The notes under the pieces were generated by a model. The model did not search any database and was not told the origin of the DNA. It saw nothing but the letters and a program-made list of their open reading frames with translations. 64,000 bases of DNA from CAYTAU01 sp964442075 (GTDB taxonomy: Bacteria > Bacteroidota > Bacteroidia > Bacteroidales > CAYTAU01), in NCBI GenBank assembly GCA_964442075.1, contig CAYTWH010000007.1, forward strand, positions 57,301 to 121,300, in the 5' to 3' direction. The position numbers and the translations under genes were made by a program. This document shows, piece after piece, positions 1 through 8,701 of the stretch; position 1 is the first letter of the stretch, and every line of letters starts with the position of its first letter.

Positions 1-184
1 TGTGTCCGTTTGATAATAATCCAATTAACAATCTGTCAATTAAATGTTTTTGTCCAATAATAACTTTCGACATCTCCATTGATATCATATCAACAAATGA
101 GCTTTCTTTTTGAATTTTTTCATTTAATTCTTTAATATCAACATTTGTTGAAACACCCTGTTCTTGTGTTAGTATCTCGTTCAT
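1..184 (-). CDS. MoxR-family AAA+ ATPase, N-terminal part (truncated by window edge)
   Basis: Translating the minus strand from an ATG at 184-182 gives 61 residues that run off the window edge. The end matches the start of the MoxR AAA+ core (VIIGQKHLIDRLLIGLLSNGH), just before the Walker A loop, which lies outside the window. MoxR ATPases act as chaperones that help metal-cofactor insertion or maturation of other proteins, and in Bacteroidota usually head an operon with DUF58 and VWA-domain genes. It is divergent from truA across a 116-bp gap. The family call rests on a short stretch, so it is good but not certain. Confidence 0.75.
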   Translation of the reverse strand, partial: MNEILTQEQGVSTNVDIKELNEKIQKESSFVDMISMEMSKVIIGQKHLIDRLLIGLLSNGH

Positions 185-263
185 ATTTAATACTATTTAT
201 TATAATTATTAAAAATTATTTTTAACAATGCAAATTTATATTAATTTAGTCTTAATGAATTTA

Positions 264-271
264 TATTTTTG
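264..271 (+). promoter_or_regulatory. Possible -7 element of the truA promoter
   Basis: TATTTTTG fits the Bacteroidota -7 consensus TAnnTTTG and lies 29 bases before the truA ATG. No clear TTTG is seen 19-21 bases upstream, so this is a half-supported call. Confidence 0.3.
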
Positions 272-300
272 TTAAAAAAAGTTAAACGAAAAATCGAAAC

Positions 301-1056
301 ATGCAACGTTATTTTATACAACTATCGTACAAAGGTACAAATTTTCACGGATGGCAAAGTCAGGAAAATGCAATAACAATACAAAAGATACTTACAGAGG
401 TAATGTCTTTAAAACTTAACGAGGATATTGAATTAATGGGTGCGGGCAGAACAGATACGGGAGTTCATGCTTCTTATTTTATTGCTCATTTTGATACTAC
501 ACTACAAAATCTTGATAAAGATGAGAAAAAGAAAGGTGCAATAAATAATTTTTTGCCTGACGATATTGCAGTACAGAAAATAATTAAAGTTGATAATAAT
601 GCTCATGCCAGATTTGATGCAATTTCAAGAACATACAAGTATTATATTTCTCTTGAAAAAGATCCGTTTAGAGTTGAGGAATCGGTATTGATAAAGGAAA
701 AACTGAATATTGAAAACATGAACCTTGCCTCTAAGGTATTATTAGAATATACCGATTTTGAAAGTTTTTGCAAACTACACTCCGATAACAAAACAAGTAT
801 TTGCAAAATTACAGAGGCAAAATGGTATAAGAAAAACAATACTCTTATTTTTGAAATTACTGCCGATAGGTTTTTAAGAAACATGGTTAGAGCAATTGTT
901 GGAACAATGCTTGATGTGGGAAGAGAAAAAATTACCATTGAGCAATTTAAAAACATAATTGAAAAAAAAGACCGTTCTGCTGCCGGTACATCAGCAAAGG
1001 CGAAAGGCTTGTTTTTAACTAATATTGAGTATCCTGTGCAGATTTTTATGGTTTAG
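301..1056 (+). CDS. truA: tRNA pseudouridine(38-40) synthase TruA
   Basis: TruA converts uridines 38-40 of the tRNA anticodon arm to pseudouridine in the cytoplasm. The 251-residue protein has the family's usual length. It opens with the typical YKGTNFHGWQSQ segment and carries the catalytic loop GAGRTDTGVHA, with the nucleophilic Asp at residue 52. Later conserved stretches include the RNMVRAIVG segment near residue 200. The ATG at 301 is the natural start because it directly precedes the first conserved strand. The gene is followed by an intrinsic terminator at 1123-1149, so it is probably monocistronic. Confidence 0.97.
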   Translation: MQRYFIQLSYKGTNFHGWQSQENAITIQKILTEVMSLKLNEDIELMGAGRTDTGVHASYFIAHFDTTLQNLDKDEKKKGAINNFLPDDIAVQKIIKVDNNAHARFDAISRTYKYYISLEKDPFRVEESVLIKEKLNIENMNLASKVLLEYTDFESFCKLHSDNKTSICKITEAKWYKKNNTLIFEITADRFLRNMVRAIVGTMLDVGREKITIEQFKNIIEKKDRSAAGTSAKAKGLFLTNIEYPVQIFMV

Positions 1057-1122
1057 AAACGAAATACCTAAAGTGCCTAAAATACTTAAAATTTAAAATA
1101 GTAAATTTTTAAATCTAAAATT

Positions 1123-1149
1123 AAAGAGGGAGTTTTCTCTCTTTTTTTT
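1123..1149 (+). terminator. Intrinsic terminator after truA
   Basis: AAAGAGGGAG, a TTTT loop, then CTCTCTTTTTTTT forms a short stem with G-T wobbles followed by a T run. It lies 67 bases after the truA stop. Confidence 0.75.
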
Positions 1150-1205
1150 GTTATTTTTGTGAAATAAAACTTGAATTGAAGGGGGCTTTTGTAAAAATAA
1201 AAAAT

Positions 1206-2219
1206 ATGAAAAAAAACAATATAATTTTATTCGTAATAGTATTATTATCAATACTTGTATCGCTTTATTATATCTTTTTTATAAACACATCGGGCAATTT
1301 TTCAGATAAAGAATTAAGAGATTTTGCAGTTGAAGATACTGCTTCTGTCAATAAAATATTTATGGTAGATAAATCAAATACAAGTGTTTTGCTTGAAAGA
1401 AAAAATGGCTATTGGCAGATAAATAAAAAATATACGGTAAGAAAAGATGCAATATCACTTTTGCTGAAAACAATTAACCGTGTTGCTATTAAATCGCCTG
1501 TGTCAAAATCAGCCCATAACACAGTGGTTAAAAATCTGGCAGTTCATTCCACCAAGGTTGAAATATATGCTAACAATAAATTAATAAGAACATATTATGT
1601 AGGAGGTCCAACATCCGATCAGTACGGAACATATATGCTTATAGAAGGTTCTTCAGTGCCTTTTATTATGCACATACCCGGTTTTAGCGGATATTTATCT
1701 ACACGGTATTTTGTTGAAGAAGGTTTATGGAGAAGTATGCAAATATTCAATTATCAGTTTAAAGATATTGTGTCAATTCTGGTAGAAATACCTTTGGCGC
1801 CTTCAAAGTCTTTTAAAATCATAAATAATGGCGATAACAATTTTGCATTAGAATCGGTTTATCAACAAAAAATGATTAATGATTTTGATACAATTGCCGT
1901 TAAAAAATACATTGCTAATTATAAAAATATTTCTTATCAGGCATTTTTAAATAATTTTGACCAAAACAGAAAAGATTCAATTATTTCCACACAGCCAAAC
2001 TATATATTTACAGTTGAAGACAAAAATGGGATAAAGCAAACAATTAAAACCTATAAAATGCCATCTTTCGATGATATGTTATTAGATGGCGAGGGAAATA
2101 AACTTGATTTTGACCCAGATCAGATGTATGGATATATAAATGACGAAGACCTTGTTTCGGTTCAATATTATGTTTTCGACAATTTGATAAAAGAAATTGA
2201 TGATTTTTTGAAAAAATAA
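1206..2219 (+). CDS. DUF4340 domain-containing membrane-anchored protein
   Basis: The ATG at 1206 is preferred over an in-frame TTG at 1176, because it places a lysine-rich start (MKKNN) directly before a hydrophobic segment of about 20 residues (IILFVIVLLSILVSLYYIFF). That segment acts as a signal anchor. The rest is extracytoplasmic and resembles the DUF4340 family, with a VGG..SDQYGTYM motif near the middle. DUF4340 proteins often accompany gliding or ABC-transporter genes, but no such partner is present here. The function is unknown. It lies 66 bases before dnaN, which has its own promoter. Confidence 0.7.
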   Translation: MKKNNIILFVIVLLSILVSLYYIFFINTSGNFSDKELRDFAVEDTASVNKIFMVDKSNTSVLLERKNGYWQINKKYTVRKDAISLLLKTINRVAIKSPVSKSAHNTVVKNLAVHSTKVEIYANNKLIRTYYVGGPTSDQYGTYMLIEGSSVPFIMHIPGFSGYLSTRYFVEEGLWRSMQIFNYQFKDIVSILVEIPLAPSKSFKIINNGDNNFALESVYQQKMINDFDTIAVKKYIANYKNISYQAFLNNFDQNRKDSIISTQPNYIFTVEDKNGIKQTIKTYKMPSFDDMLLDGEGNKLDFDPDQMYGYINDEDLVSVQYYVFDNLIKEIDDFLKK

Positions 2220-2229
2220 TTTTATTCAA

Positions 2230-2260
2230 TTTGAATTAACAAATTGTTTCACTAATTTTG
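2230..2260 (+). promoter_or_regulatory. dnaN promoter, Bacteroidota consensus
   Basis: TTTG at 2230-2233 and TAATTTTG at 2253-2260 are separated by exactly 19 bases. This is a perfect match to the Bacteroidota -33/-7 promoter (TTTG, N19, TAnnTTTG). The dnaN ATG starts 26 bases further on. Confidence 0.75.
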
Positions 2261-2285
2261 GATTTTATATATAAAAATTAACATT

Positions 2286-3410
2286 ATGAATTTTGTAATA
2301 TCCAGTAGTGAGTTTTTAGGCTACCTTCAGTCGGTAGGAAGAGTTATTAACGCAAAAAACACTTTGCCTATTCTCGACAATTATTTGTTTCAAATAAAAA
2401 ATAAAGACTTAACAATTACTGCTTCAGATTTAGAATCAACATTGATTACTAAAATTAAGCTTGAAAATTGTGACGGTGAAGGCAATGTAGCAGTCCCTTC
2501 AAAAATTTTAAATGACGCTTTAAAAGAATTTCCCGATCAGCCTCTTACATTTAATGTTGATACAGAGAAATTAAATCTTGATATTTCGTCTGAAACAGGA
2601 AAATATGTTATACCATGCCAGAATGCTGTTGATTTTCCAAAAATTCCTTCTTTAACAAATGAGGCTAAAAAAATTACGTTAAACAACGATGTTGTTTTAA
2701 ACGGCATCAATAAGGCACTTTTTGCTACTGCCGACGATGAATTAAGACCTGTAATGAATGGTATATATATTGAGATCTATAAAGATAACGTAACATTTGC
2801 TGCATCAGATTCTCATAAACTTGTACGTTATAGAAGAACTGATTTTACATCAGAATTTGAGTCGTCATTTATACTTCCAAAAAAACCGGCTTCTCTTTTA
2901 AGAAACATTTTGCCAAAAGAAGAAAAAGACATTGTTTTGGAATTTGATGAAAAAAATGCCGTTGTTACCACTTCAAATTACAAACTTGTATGCAGACTTA
3001 CTGAAGGGAATTATCCTAACTATAACTCTGTAATACCAAGCGATAATCAAAATAAACTTATTGTTGACAGAATTGAATTGTATAATACTTTAAGAAGAGT
3101 CTCACTTTTCTCAAGCCAGTCAAGCAATTTAGTTAAACTATCACTATCGGGTAATCAAATAACAATTTCGGCACAGGATATTGATTTTGCAGTTTCAGGT
3201 GTAGAAAGATTAAATTGCCAGTACGATGGTGAAGAAATGGAAATAGGTTTTAAATCAACATTTTTAATGGAAATTCTTTCAAATTTACCTTCATCAGAAA
3301 TTGTAATGGAATTATCAGATCCTGCAAGAGCAGGTTTATTATTGCCGTTTGAAAATAATGTTGAAGACGAAGATATACTTATGTTGTTAATGCCAATGAT
3401 GATTAATTAA
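2286..3410 (+). CDS. dnaN: DNA polymerase III beta subunit (sliding clamp)
   Basis: This is the ring-shaped processivity clamp that tethers DNA polymerase III to its template. The 374 residues match the usual bacterial length (about 366-375) and the three-fold clamp architecture. Recognisable segments include FLGYLQSVGRVINAKNTLPIL at the start, the FATADDELRPVMNGIYIE segment at the start of domain 2, and the GNYPNYNSVIP motif. The C-terminus LLLMPMMIN replaces the classical VMPMRL. It has its own consensus promoter and is followed by a terminator, so it forms a single transcription unit away from dnaA. Confidence 0.97.
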   Translation: MNFVISSSEFLGYLQSVGRVINAKNTLPILDNYLFQIKNKDLTITASDLESTLITKIKLENCDGEGNVAVPSKILNDALKEFPDQPLTFNVDTEKLNLDISSETGKYVIPCQNAVDFPKIPSLTNEAKKITLNNDVVLNGINKALFATADDELRPVMNGIYIEIYKDNVTFAASDSHKLVRYRRTDFTSEFESSFILPKKPASLLRNILPKEEKDIVLEFDEKNAVVTTSNYKLVCRLTEGNYPNYNSVIPSDNQNKLIVDRIELYNTLRRVSLFSSQSSNLVKLSLSGNQITISAQDIDFAVSGVERLNCQYDGEEMEIGFKSTFLMEILSNLPSSEIVMELSDPARAGLLLPFENNVEDEDILMLLMPMMIN

Positions 3411-3432
3411 TTTGATTAAAAAATAAATAATT

Positions 3433-3467
3433 AAAGGAGACTAAATGTTTTATAGCCTCCTTTTTTT
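3433..3467 (+). terminator. Intrinsic terminator after dnaN
   Basis: AAAGGAG, an inner CTA/TAG extension, then CTCCTTTTTTT forms a stem-loop with a T tail just after the dnaN stop. Confidence 0.75.
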
Positions 3468-3482
3468 ATATAAATTCAGAAA

Positions 3483-5069
3483 ATGAAAAATTTATTATTA
3501 ATACTGGTTTTAATTTTATTATTTACTGTTTCAAATAATGAAATGTATGCTCAGAAAAAGAAAAAATATATAATTGAACTTGAAAAGAAAGCAGATATTA
3601 ATTTTATTTACGGAGAATACAGGATTGCATTATATAAATATTTAAAGTTGTGGAAAACTGACACATTAAATATTGAATATAATTATAAACTTGGTATTTG
3701 TTATTCTGAAACTAATATTGCCACTGAAAAAGCTTTAAAAAGATTATTGTTTGTAAAAGAAAACGACGAATCGAATAAAGATGTAACATTTTACATTGCA
3801 AAATCTTACATGAATTCTTATCGTTTTACAGAGGCGATAGAGTTATTTAATATATACAAAGAAACTGCCGGAACCGATAAAAATTTAGTAAACAAAGCAT
3901 ATCATCTTATAAAAATGTCATATAGCGCATTAGAATTAATGAACAAGCCAGTTAATGTTAGTTTTGAGAACTTAGGTGCTAATGTTAATTCCAGATTAGA
4001 TGATTATAATCCGTTTGTTGTCAATAATGAGGGATTTATAACATTTACTTCAAATAAAAAATACGACCCCGATTATGGTACTTATATTTCAAATGTATAC
4101 ATAAGCAAAAATAATAAAGACAAATGGTCATTTGCAGTTTCTCAACATAAAATTAATACTACCGATAACGAAGAAGCTGTGTGGATGTCAGATGATGGTA
4201 AGGTTTTATTACTATGCAATAGCATGGACGATGAGTATAGTGATATTTTGCGTGCTGAGAAAAAAGGCAGAATTTTCAAATATTACGATAAAGAAGAAAA
4301 ATTCTTTAATATGATAAATTCAAAATCGATAGAAAACGGAGCTTCAATGATAGCAGACAAAAGTATTATATATGTATCATCGGCAAGAGACGGAGGATAC
4401 GGTGATATGGATATATATGCAATTAAAAAGTTGCCAAACGGGAAATGGAGTGAAGCAAAAAATATAGGCGATGTAATTAATACAAAAAGTGATGATGCAT
4501 ATCCTTTAATTTCAGATGATGGAAATATCCTCTATTTTGCTTCAAAAGGTCATAACAGTATTGGAGGCTACGATTTGTTTGTTTCATACTGGGATGTTGT
4601 AAGGCAAGGATGGACAAAACCAATAAATTTGGGATATCCTTTAAACACAACACAAGATAATTTAACTATATCATTTCCTGAAAACAATAGATACGCTTAT
4701 ATGGCTGCAAACAGAAAAGAAGGTTTTGGCGGATTGGATATATACAGAGTTACATTTAATGATATTGATGAAGAACTTTCCTTGATAAAAGGATATATTT
4801 ATCTTGGCGACACAATTACAGGCAAGAAGTTTAAAGGTGATAATTTTGATCTCGAAATTTCTATTTTCGATGACTTTGGAAATCTTTTTGGCATGTATAT
4901 ACCTAAGAAAAATACCGGTGATTTTGTGGCAATTCTTCCAAAAGGAAAATATGAAATAGAAATTGTATATAACGAAAACTATAAAGAGTATATAGAAAGT
5001 TTTGAAATATTAGATAAAGCCAGTTATAAAAAGGAGTTTGATAAAAATTTTCACTTAATTCAAAAATAG
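3483..5069 (+). CDS. Secreted TPR / PD40 beta-propeller protein
   Basis: The 528-residue protein starts with a signal peptide (hydrophobic residues 3-18, cleavage probably after MYAQ). Next comes a TPR-like helical region (about 25-160), then PD40 (WD40-like) blades with the signature ends GGYGDMDIYAI, GGYDLFVS and GGLDIYRV (about 165-430). A beta-rich C-terminal domain completes it. The architecture resembles PorE-type envelope proteins of Bacteroidota but lacks the OmpA peptidoglycan-binding domain. The role is unknown; binding in the periplasm or at the surface is likely. The next gene is a paralogue of similar length, so the pair arose by tandem duplication. Confidence 0.75.
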   Translation: MKNLLLILVLILLFTVSNNEMYAQKKKKYIIELEKKADINFIYGEYRIALYKYLKLWKTDTLNIEYNYKLGICYSETNIATEKALKRLLFVKENDESNKDVTFYIAKSYMNSYRFTEAIELFNIYKETAGTDKNLVNKAYHLIKMSYSALELMNKPVNVSFENLGANVNSRLDDYNPFVVNNEGFITFTSNKKYDPDYGTYISNVYISKNNKDKWSFAVSQHKINTTDNEEAVWMSDDGKVLLLCNSMDDEYSDILRAEKKGRIFKYYDKEEKFFNMINSKSIENGASMIADKSIIYVSSARDGGYGDMDIYAIKKLPNGKWSEAKNIGDVINTKSDDAYPLISDDGNILYFASKGHNSIGGYDLFVSYWDVVRQGWTKPINLGYPLNTTQDNLTISFPENNRYAYMAANRKEGFGGLDIYRVTFNDIDEELSLIKGYIYLGDTITGKKFKGDNFDLEISIFDDFGNLFGMYIPKKNTGDFVAILPKGKYEIEIVYNENYKEYIESFEILDKASYKKEFDKNFHLIQK

Positions 5070-5125
5070 CTTAATTTTATATTTTAAAATATGGAATATA
5101 TTTTCATTTAATGTAAAATCATAGT

Positions 5126-6703
5126 ATGTATAAGACAATAGCCATAATAATAGTTTTTATTCTAATAACATTAACGTCTTTTTCTCAATCGTTGGAAAGA
5201 GAGGCTAACACCAATTTTGAAGATGAAAACTACAGGGTTGCATTAAAACAATATCTAAAGTTATTAAGAGCCGATAAAAAAAACGAAGAATTTCATTACA
5301 GAATAGGAGTATGTTATTTAAAGGTTAACATGGACAAAACAAGAGCTATTCCTCATCTTAATTTTGCCGATTCCTTGGGTTATTACGTAGATGATATTAA
5401 ATTTTATCTTGCTCAGGCATATTTTCATAAATATAAATTTGATAAAGCAGTAGAATTATTTAAAGAATATAAAGAGTATATACGAGAAACAATAAACACA
5501 GAACAAATAAAAGAACTAAACAGGGATATTGAAATTTGTTACAATGCAAAAAAACTAATGGAAACACCTGTTGATGTTACTTTCTATAATATGGGAACAA
5601 ACATCAATAGCCGTAGAGCCGATTACAACCCACATATTGCAGCCGATGGACATATAATGGTATTTGCTTCAAACAAAAAGTATATTAAAGATTATCAGCA
5701 ATACGTTAAAAACTGCTATATGTCATTTCCTGTAAAAGATGATTTTGGCGAATGGAGCAAAGCACGTTCGTTTGGAAGCAAAGTAAATACCGAAGAAAAC
5801 GAAGATGTTGTTGCTTTATCGCACGATGGAACAAAAGCCATAGTACATCTCGATAATTTTGTTGCAGGCGATGATATTGGTGTATCAACTAAAAGAACAA
5901 CACGATTTAGAGAAGTAATAGTTTTTAATAAAGAAATTAACTCAAAGTATTTAGAGGAAGGTGCATGTTTTTCTCCATCAATGGATACTCTTTTTTTTGC
6001 AAGCGACAGACCGGAAGGTTTAGGAGGTTTTGATATTTATTATTGCACACGTATTTCGAAAGAGGAGTGGACTATGCCAGTTAATATGGGGATTTCAATT
6101 AATACAAAATACGATGAAAATTTCCCCGAAATGTCGCACGATGGCACAAAATTAAGGCTTGCATCAAAAGGATATAATACAATGGGAGGATATGATATTT
6201 TTGAATGTGAATGGATTAAAGAAGAATATAAATGGGGCAAACCAAAGAACATGGGATACCCTGTAAACGACACTTATGATAACACAAACATATCGATAAC
6301 AAAAAACGGCAGATACGGCTACATGCCTAAATGGAGAAAAGAGGGTGTAGGCGGCCTTGATATTTATAAAGTAATTTTTAACGATGTGCCGGCAACAAAA
6401 ATAAAGTATCATGGAATAATAGCAATAGGCGATTCTATATATCCAAAACAAATTGCAGATATCAGCTCTGATATTAGAATGAAAATATTTGACAAACGCA
6501 CAAAAGATGAAATTGCCGACCTTACCGAAATGGCAAAACAAGCCAAATATGAAATTGAACTCGTACCGGGCACCTATGTTTTGGTTATAAAAGGCAATGC
6601 CTATGAAACATATCAGATGGATATTATTATCTACGAAGAACAAGCAATAATCACAGATTATAAAATTGATATTTATCTTACTGAAAAGATTAATAATCAA
6701 TAA
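5126..6703 (+). CDS. Secreted TPR / PD40 beta-propeller protein (tandem paralogue)
   Basis: At 525 residues this has the same plan as the preceding gene: signal peptide (MYKTIAIIIVFILITLTSFSQ), TPR region, PD40 blades ending GGFDIYYC, GGYDIFEC and GGLDIYKV, and a C-terminal beta domain. Matching landmarks, such as the NINSRRADYNP segment against NVNSRLDDYNP in its neighbour, show clear paralogy. It lies 56 bases downstream of the first copy and is probably co-transcribed. No OmpA domain is present. The function is unknown. Confidence 0.75.
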   Translation: MYKTIAIIIVFILITLTSFSQSLEREANTNFEDENYRVALKQYLKLLRADKKNEEFHYRIGVCYLKVNMDKTRAIPHLNFADSLGYYVDDIKFYLAQAYFHKYKFDKAVELFKEYKEYIRETINTEQIKELNRDIEICYNAKKLMETPVDVTFYNMGTNINSRRADYNPHIAADGHIMVFASNKKYIKDYQQYVKNCYMSFPVKDDFGEWSKARSFGSKVNTEENEDVVALSHDGTKAIVHLDNFVAGDDIGVSTKRTTRFREVIVFNKEINSKYLEEGACFSPSMDTLFFASDRPEGLGGFDIYYCTRISKEEWTMPVNMGISINTKYDENFPEMSHDGTKLRLASKGYNTMGGYDIFECEWIKEEYKWGKPKNMGYPVNDTYDNTNISITKNGRYGYMPKWRKEGVGGLDIYKVIFNDVPATKIKYHGIIAIGDSIYPKQIADISSDIRMKIFDKRTKDEIADLTEMAKQAKYEIELVPGTYVLVIKGNAYETYQMDIIIYEEQAIITDYKIDIYLTEKINNQ

Positions 6704-6751
6704 ACAAATAACTTTTTTTTAAGCCCTACGGCAAATAAATCCTTAAAACAA

Positions 6752-7525
6752 ATGGAATTAAATTTAAAAAACCCAATTATATTTTTCGATCTTGAAACAA
6801 CAGGTATAAATGTAGCTAAAGACAGAATAGTTGAAATATCCTTAATTAAGATTTTGCCTAATGGAAAAGAAGACCAGATAACAAAGCGTATTAATCCTGA
6901 AATGCCAATACCGGCTGAGGTTACAGAAATACACGGAATAACAGATGCCGATGTTGCAGATGCTCCTCTATTTAAAGATTTTGCCAAAATACTTGCAAAA
7001 TATATGGAAGGGTGCGATATAGCAGGCTACAATTCTAACAGATTTGATGTGCCATTGCTTGCCGAAGAATTTTTGCGTGTAGGAGTTGATTTTGATATGA
7101 AAAAACGCAAGTTTATTGATGTGCAGGTAATATTTCATAAAATGGAACAACGTACCCTAATAGCCGCATATAAATTCTATTGCAATAAAGAACTTGAAAA
7201 CGCACACTCGGCACAAGCCGATACCATTGCAACCTATGAGGTGCTTAAAGCACAAATAGAAAAATACAATGAAATTGAAAACGATATTGATTTTTTAAGC
7301 AATTTTTCTATGCAAAGTAAAAACGTTGACTTTGCAGGATACATAGCTTACAATAAAGACAACCAACCAACTATTAATTTTGGCAAACACAAAGGCAGAC
7401 TTGTAGAAGATGTGCTTAAAACAGACTCGGGGTATTACGGATGGATAATGAAAAGTGATTTTCCACTATACACCAAAAAGATATTAACAGCAATTAAACT
7501 CGGAACCTTTAATAAAGAGGAGTAG
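6752..7525 (+). CDS. DnaQ-like 3'-5' exonuclease (DEDDh) with C-terminal DUF3820-like domain
   Basis: The N-terminal domain (about 8-175) is a DEDD exonuclease. It shows FFDLETTG with the first Asp and Glu, the middle Asp in NSNRFDVPLL, and NAHSAQADT carrying the catalytic His and last Asp of the DEDDh class. The C-terminal part (about 205-250) reads INFGKHKGR followed by a Trp-containing helix, as in DUF3820 or exodeoxyribonuclease X-like tails. It is likely a DNA proofreading or repair exonuclease, or a stand-alone epsilon-like subunit. The stop lies 22 bases before a large 21-bp repeat array. Confidence 0.85.
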   Translation: MELNLKNPIIFFDLETTGINVAKDRIVEISLIKILPNGKEDQITKRINPEMPIPAEVTEIHGITDADVADAPLFKDFAKILAKYMEGCDIAGYNSNRFDVPLLAEEFLRVGVDFDMKKRKFIDVQVIFHKMEQRTLIAAYKFYCNKELENAHSAQADTIATYEVLKAQIEKYNEIENDIDFLSNFSMQSKNVDFAGYIAYNKDNQPTINFGKHKGRLVEDVLKTDSGYYGWIMKSDFPLYTKKILTAIKLGTFNKEE

Positions 7526-7547
7526 AGCAGGCGTAGTACTTGTTTTT

Positions 7548-7946
7548 CACTTTCGTGATACGCTTATACACTTTCGTAATATACTTATTCACTGTCGTAA
7601 TATAGCTAACTTGTTTCATGCAGTTATCAATCTGTTTCATCCAATTACTAATTTGAATCTCTTGCTCGTTGAGTGGAGTCATGCAGCCCTTGAGTGGAGT
7701 CATGCAGCCCTTGAGTGGAGTCATGCAGCCCTTGAGTGGAGTCATGTGGTGTACAGATGCTCTCATGTTGTGTACAGATGCTCTCATGTAGTGTACAGAT
7801 GCTCTCATGTGGTGTACAGATGCTCTCATAGGGTGTACAGATGCTCTCATGTGGTGTACAGATGCTCTCATGTGGTGTACAGATGCTCTCATGTGGTGTA
7901 CAGATGCTCTCATGTTGTGTACAGATGCTCTCTTGTTTTGAACATA
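7548..7946. repeat. Array of 19 contiguous 21-bp units in three sequence classes
   Basis: The period is exactly 21 bases with no interruption from 7548 to 7946. The first units (7548-7610) contain CACTTTCGTAAT-like sequence. The next (7611-7673) share TTTCAT. Units at 7674-7757 read TGGAGTCATGCAGCCC followed by TTGAG. Units from 7758 on read TGCTCTCATG followed by a variable pair and GTGTACAGA. The YCATG core is kept in most units. Because 21 is seven codons, one frame on each strand stays open: minus-strand heptads begin with Met or Thr (MRASVHH, MTPLKGC, MKQIDNC, TKVYKRI). Whether any protein is made is unclear. This is a minisatellite with drift across the array, not a CRISPR, because there are no unique spacers. 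Confidence 0.9.
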
Positions 7947-8065
7947 TTTAGAAATATAGTGGTCAAACAGTAAAAAACAATGTAAAAATGCACAAAAAAT
8001 GGCGGAAATGCTTGTTTTTGGACGGAAAGATTATTATATTTACAAAAATTTTAAATACTAAAACT

Positions 8066-8623
8066 ATGAAAAATCCAGACGAAACAAAAAAAACAGAAGG
8101 AAACACACTAAAAGACCTTAAAGAATTTCTTGCAGTAAAGCTTAAACCCGAACCTGTAGTTATTAAACCAAATATGATGTCCGATAAACAGATGGCAGAT
8201 TTCTATAAACTAAAAATATTACCCGTATTTGAAAAGCTAAAGGAACAACTTACAGAATTTAATTTTGAAAAACTTGATTTTGATATACACACACAAACTG
8301 CAACATTTAAAGCTTTTGAAATATTGTCCGATTTCAGTTTCAAAGTAAGTATTGATAATTCAGGCAGGAAGGTAAGAATATTTTATGATCTTAAATATCG
8401 CCATAAAAAAAGAAAAAAATCTACACGAGTTATTAATGCTAAATTTAAAAATATATCATTTAGCGATATAGAAACAATAAACGAAAAAATGCTTATATCT
8501 CTTTTCACAAAATGGTATATGAGTAAAGATGATGAAATACAAAAACATAAAGAATATTTAAAAAATCAAACATTAAAAAATAATAATGAGGAAAACAATA
8601 GTGCAGAAAATGTAAATGATTAA
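8066..8623 (+). CDS. Hypothetical cytoplasmic protein
   Basis: The ATG at 8066 (MKNPDETKKTEGNT) is chosen over an in-frame ATG at 7988, because the residues before it look like translated promoter and repeat flank. A weak promoter-like TTG ... TATATTTA lies upstream. The protein has about 185 residues, is lysine-rich and has no signal peptide or membrane segment. A basic KYRHKKRKKS stretch sits in the middle and an Asn/Glu-rich tail ends it. I recognise no family. It reads in the same direction as the next gene, 78 bases away. Confidence 0.6.
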   Translation: MKNPDETKKTEGNTLKDLKEFLAVKLKPEPVVIKPNMMSDKQMADFYKLKILPVFEKLKEQLTEFNFEKLDFDIHTQTATFKAFEILSDFSFKVSIDNSGRKVRIFYDLKYRHKKRKKSTRVINAKFKNISFSDIETINEKMLISLFTKWYMSKDDEIQKHKEYLKNQTLKNNNEENNSAENVND

Positions 8624-8701
8624 TAAATAAAGTAATAATAACTTGCTTTTTCAAAAATATCTTTGTATATTGCAGAAATTATTAACTTAAAATTTAAAAT
8701 T

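Noticed and set aside
1176..1205. Upstream TTG start for the DUF4340 gene
   Set aside because: The ATG at 1206 gives a standard signal anchor; the TTG extension adds ten residues without support.
6164..6700. Long antisense open frame within the second PD40 gene
   Set aside because: The sense gene has clear domains and codon use; the antisense frame has no recognisable protein features.
7548..7946. CRISPR array
   Set aside because: Units are contiguous with no unique spacers, and no cas genes are near.
7509..7973. Open frames on both strands across the 21-bp repeats (minus heptads starting with Met; plus frame with SHVVYRC units)
   Set aside because: A 21-base period automatically keeps frames open. 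Neither has a clear start, promoter or non-repeat domain, so I list the region as a repeat only.
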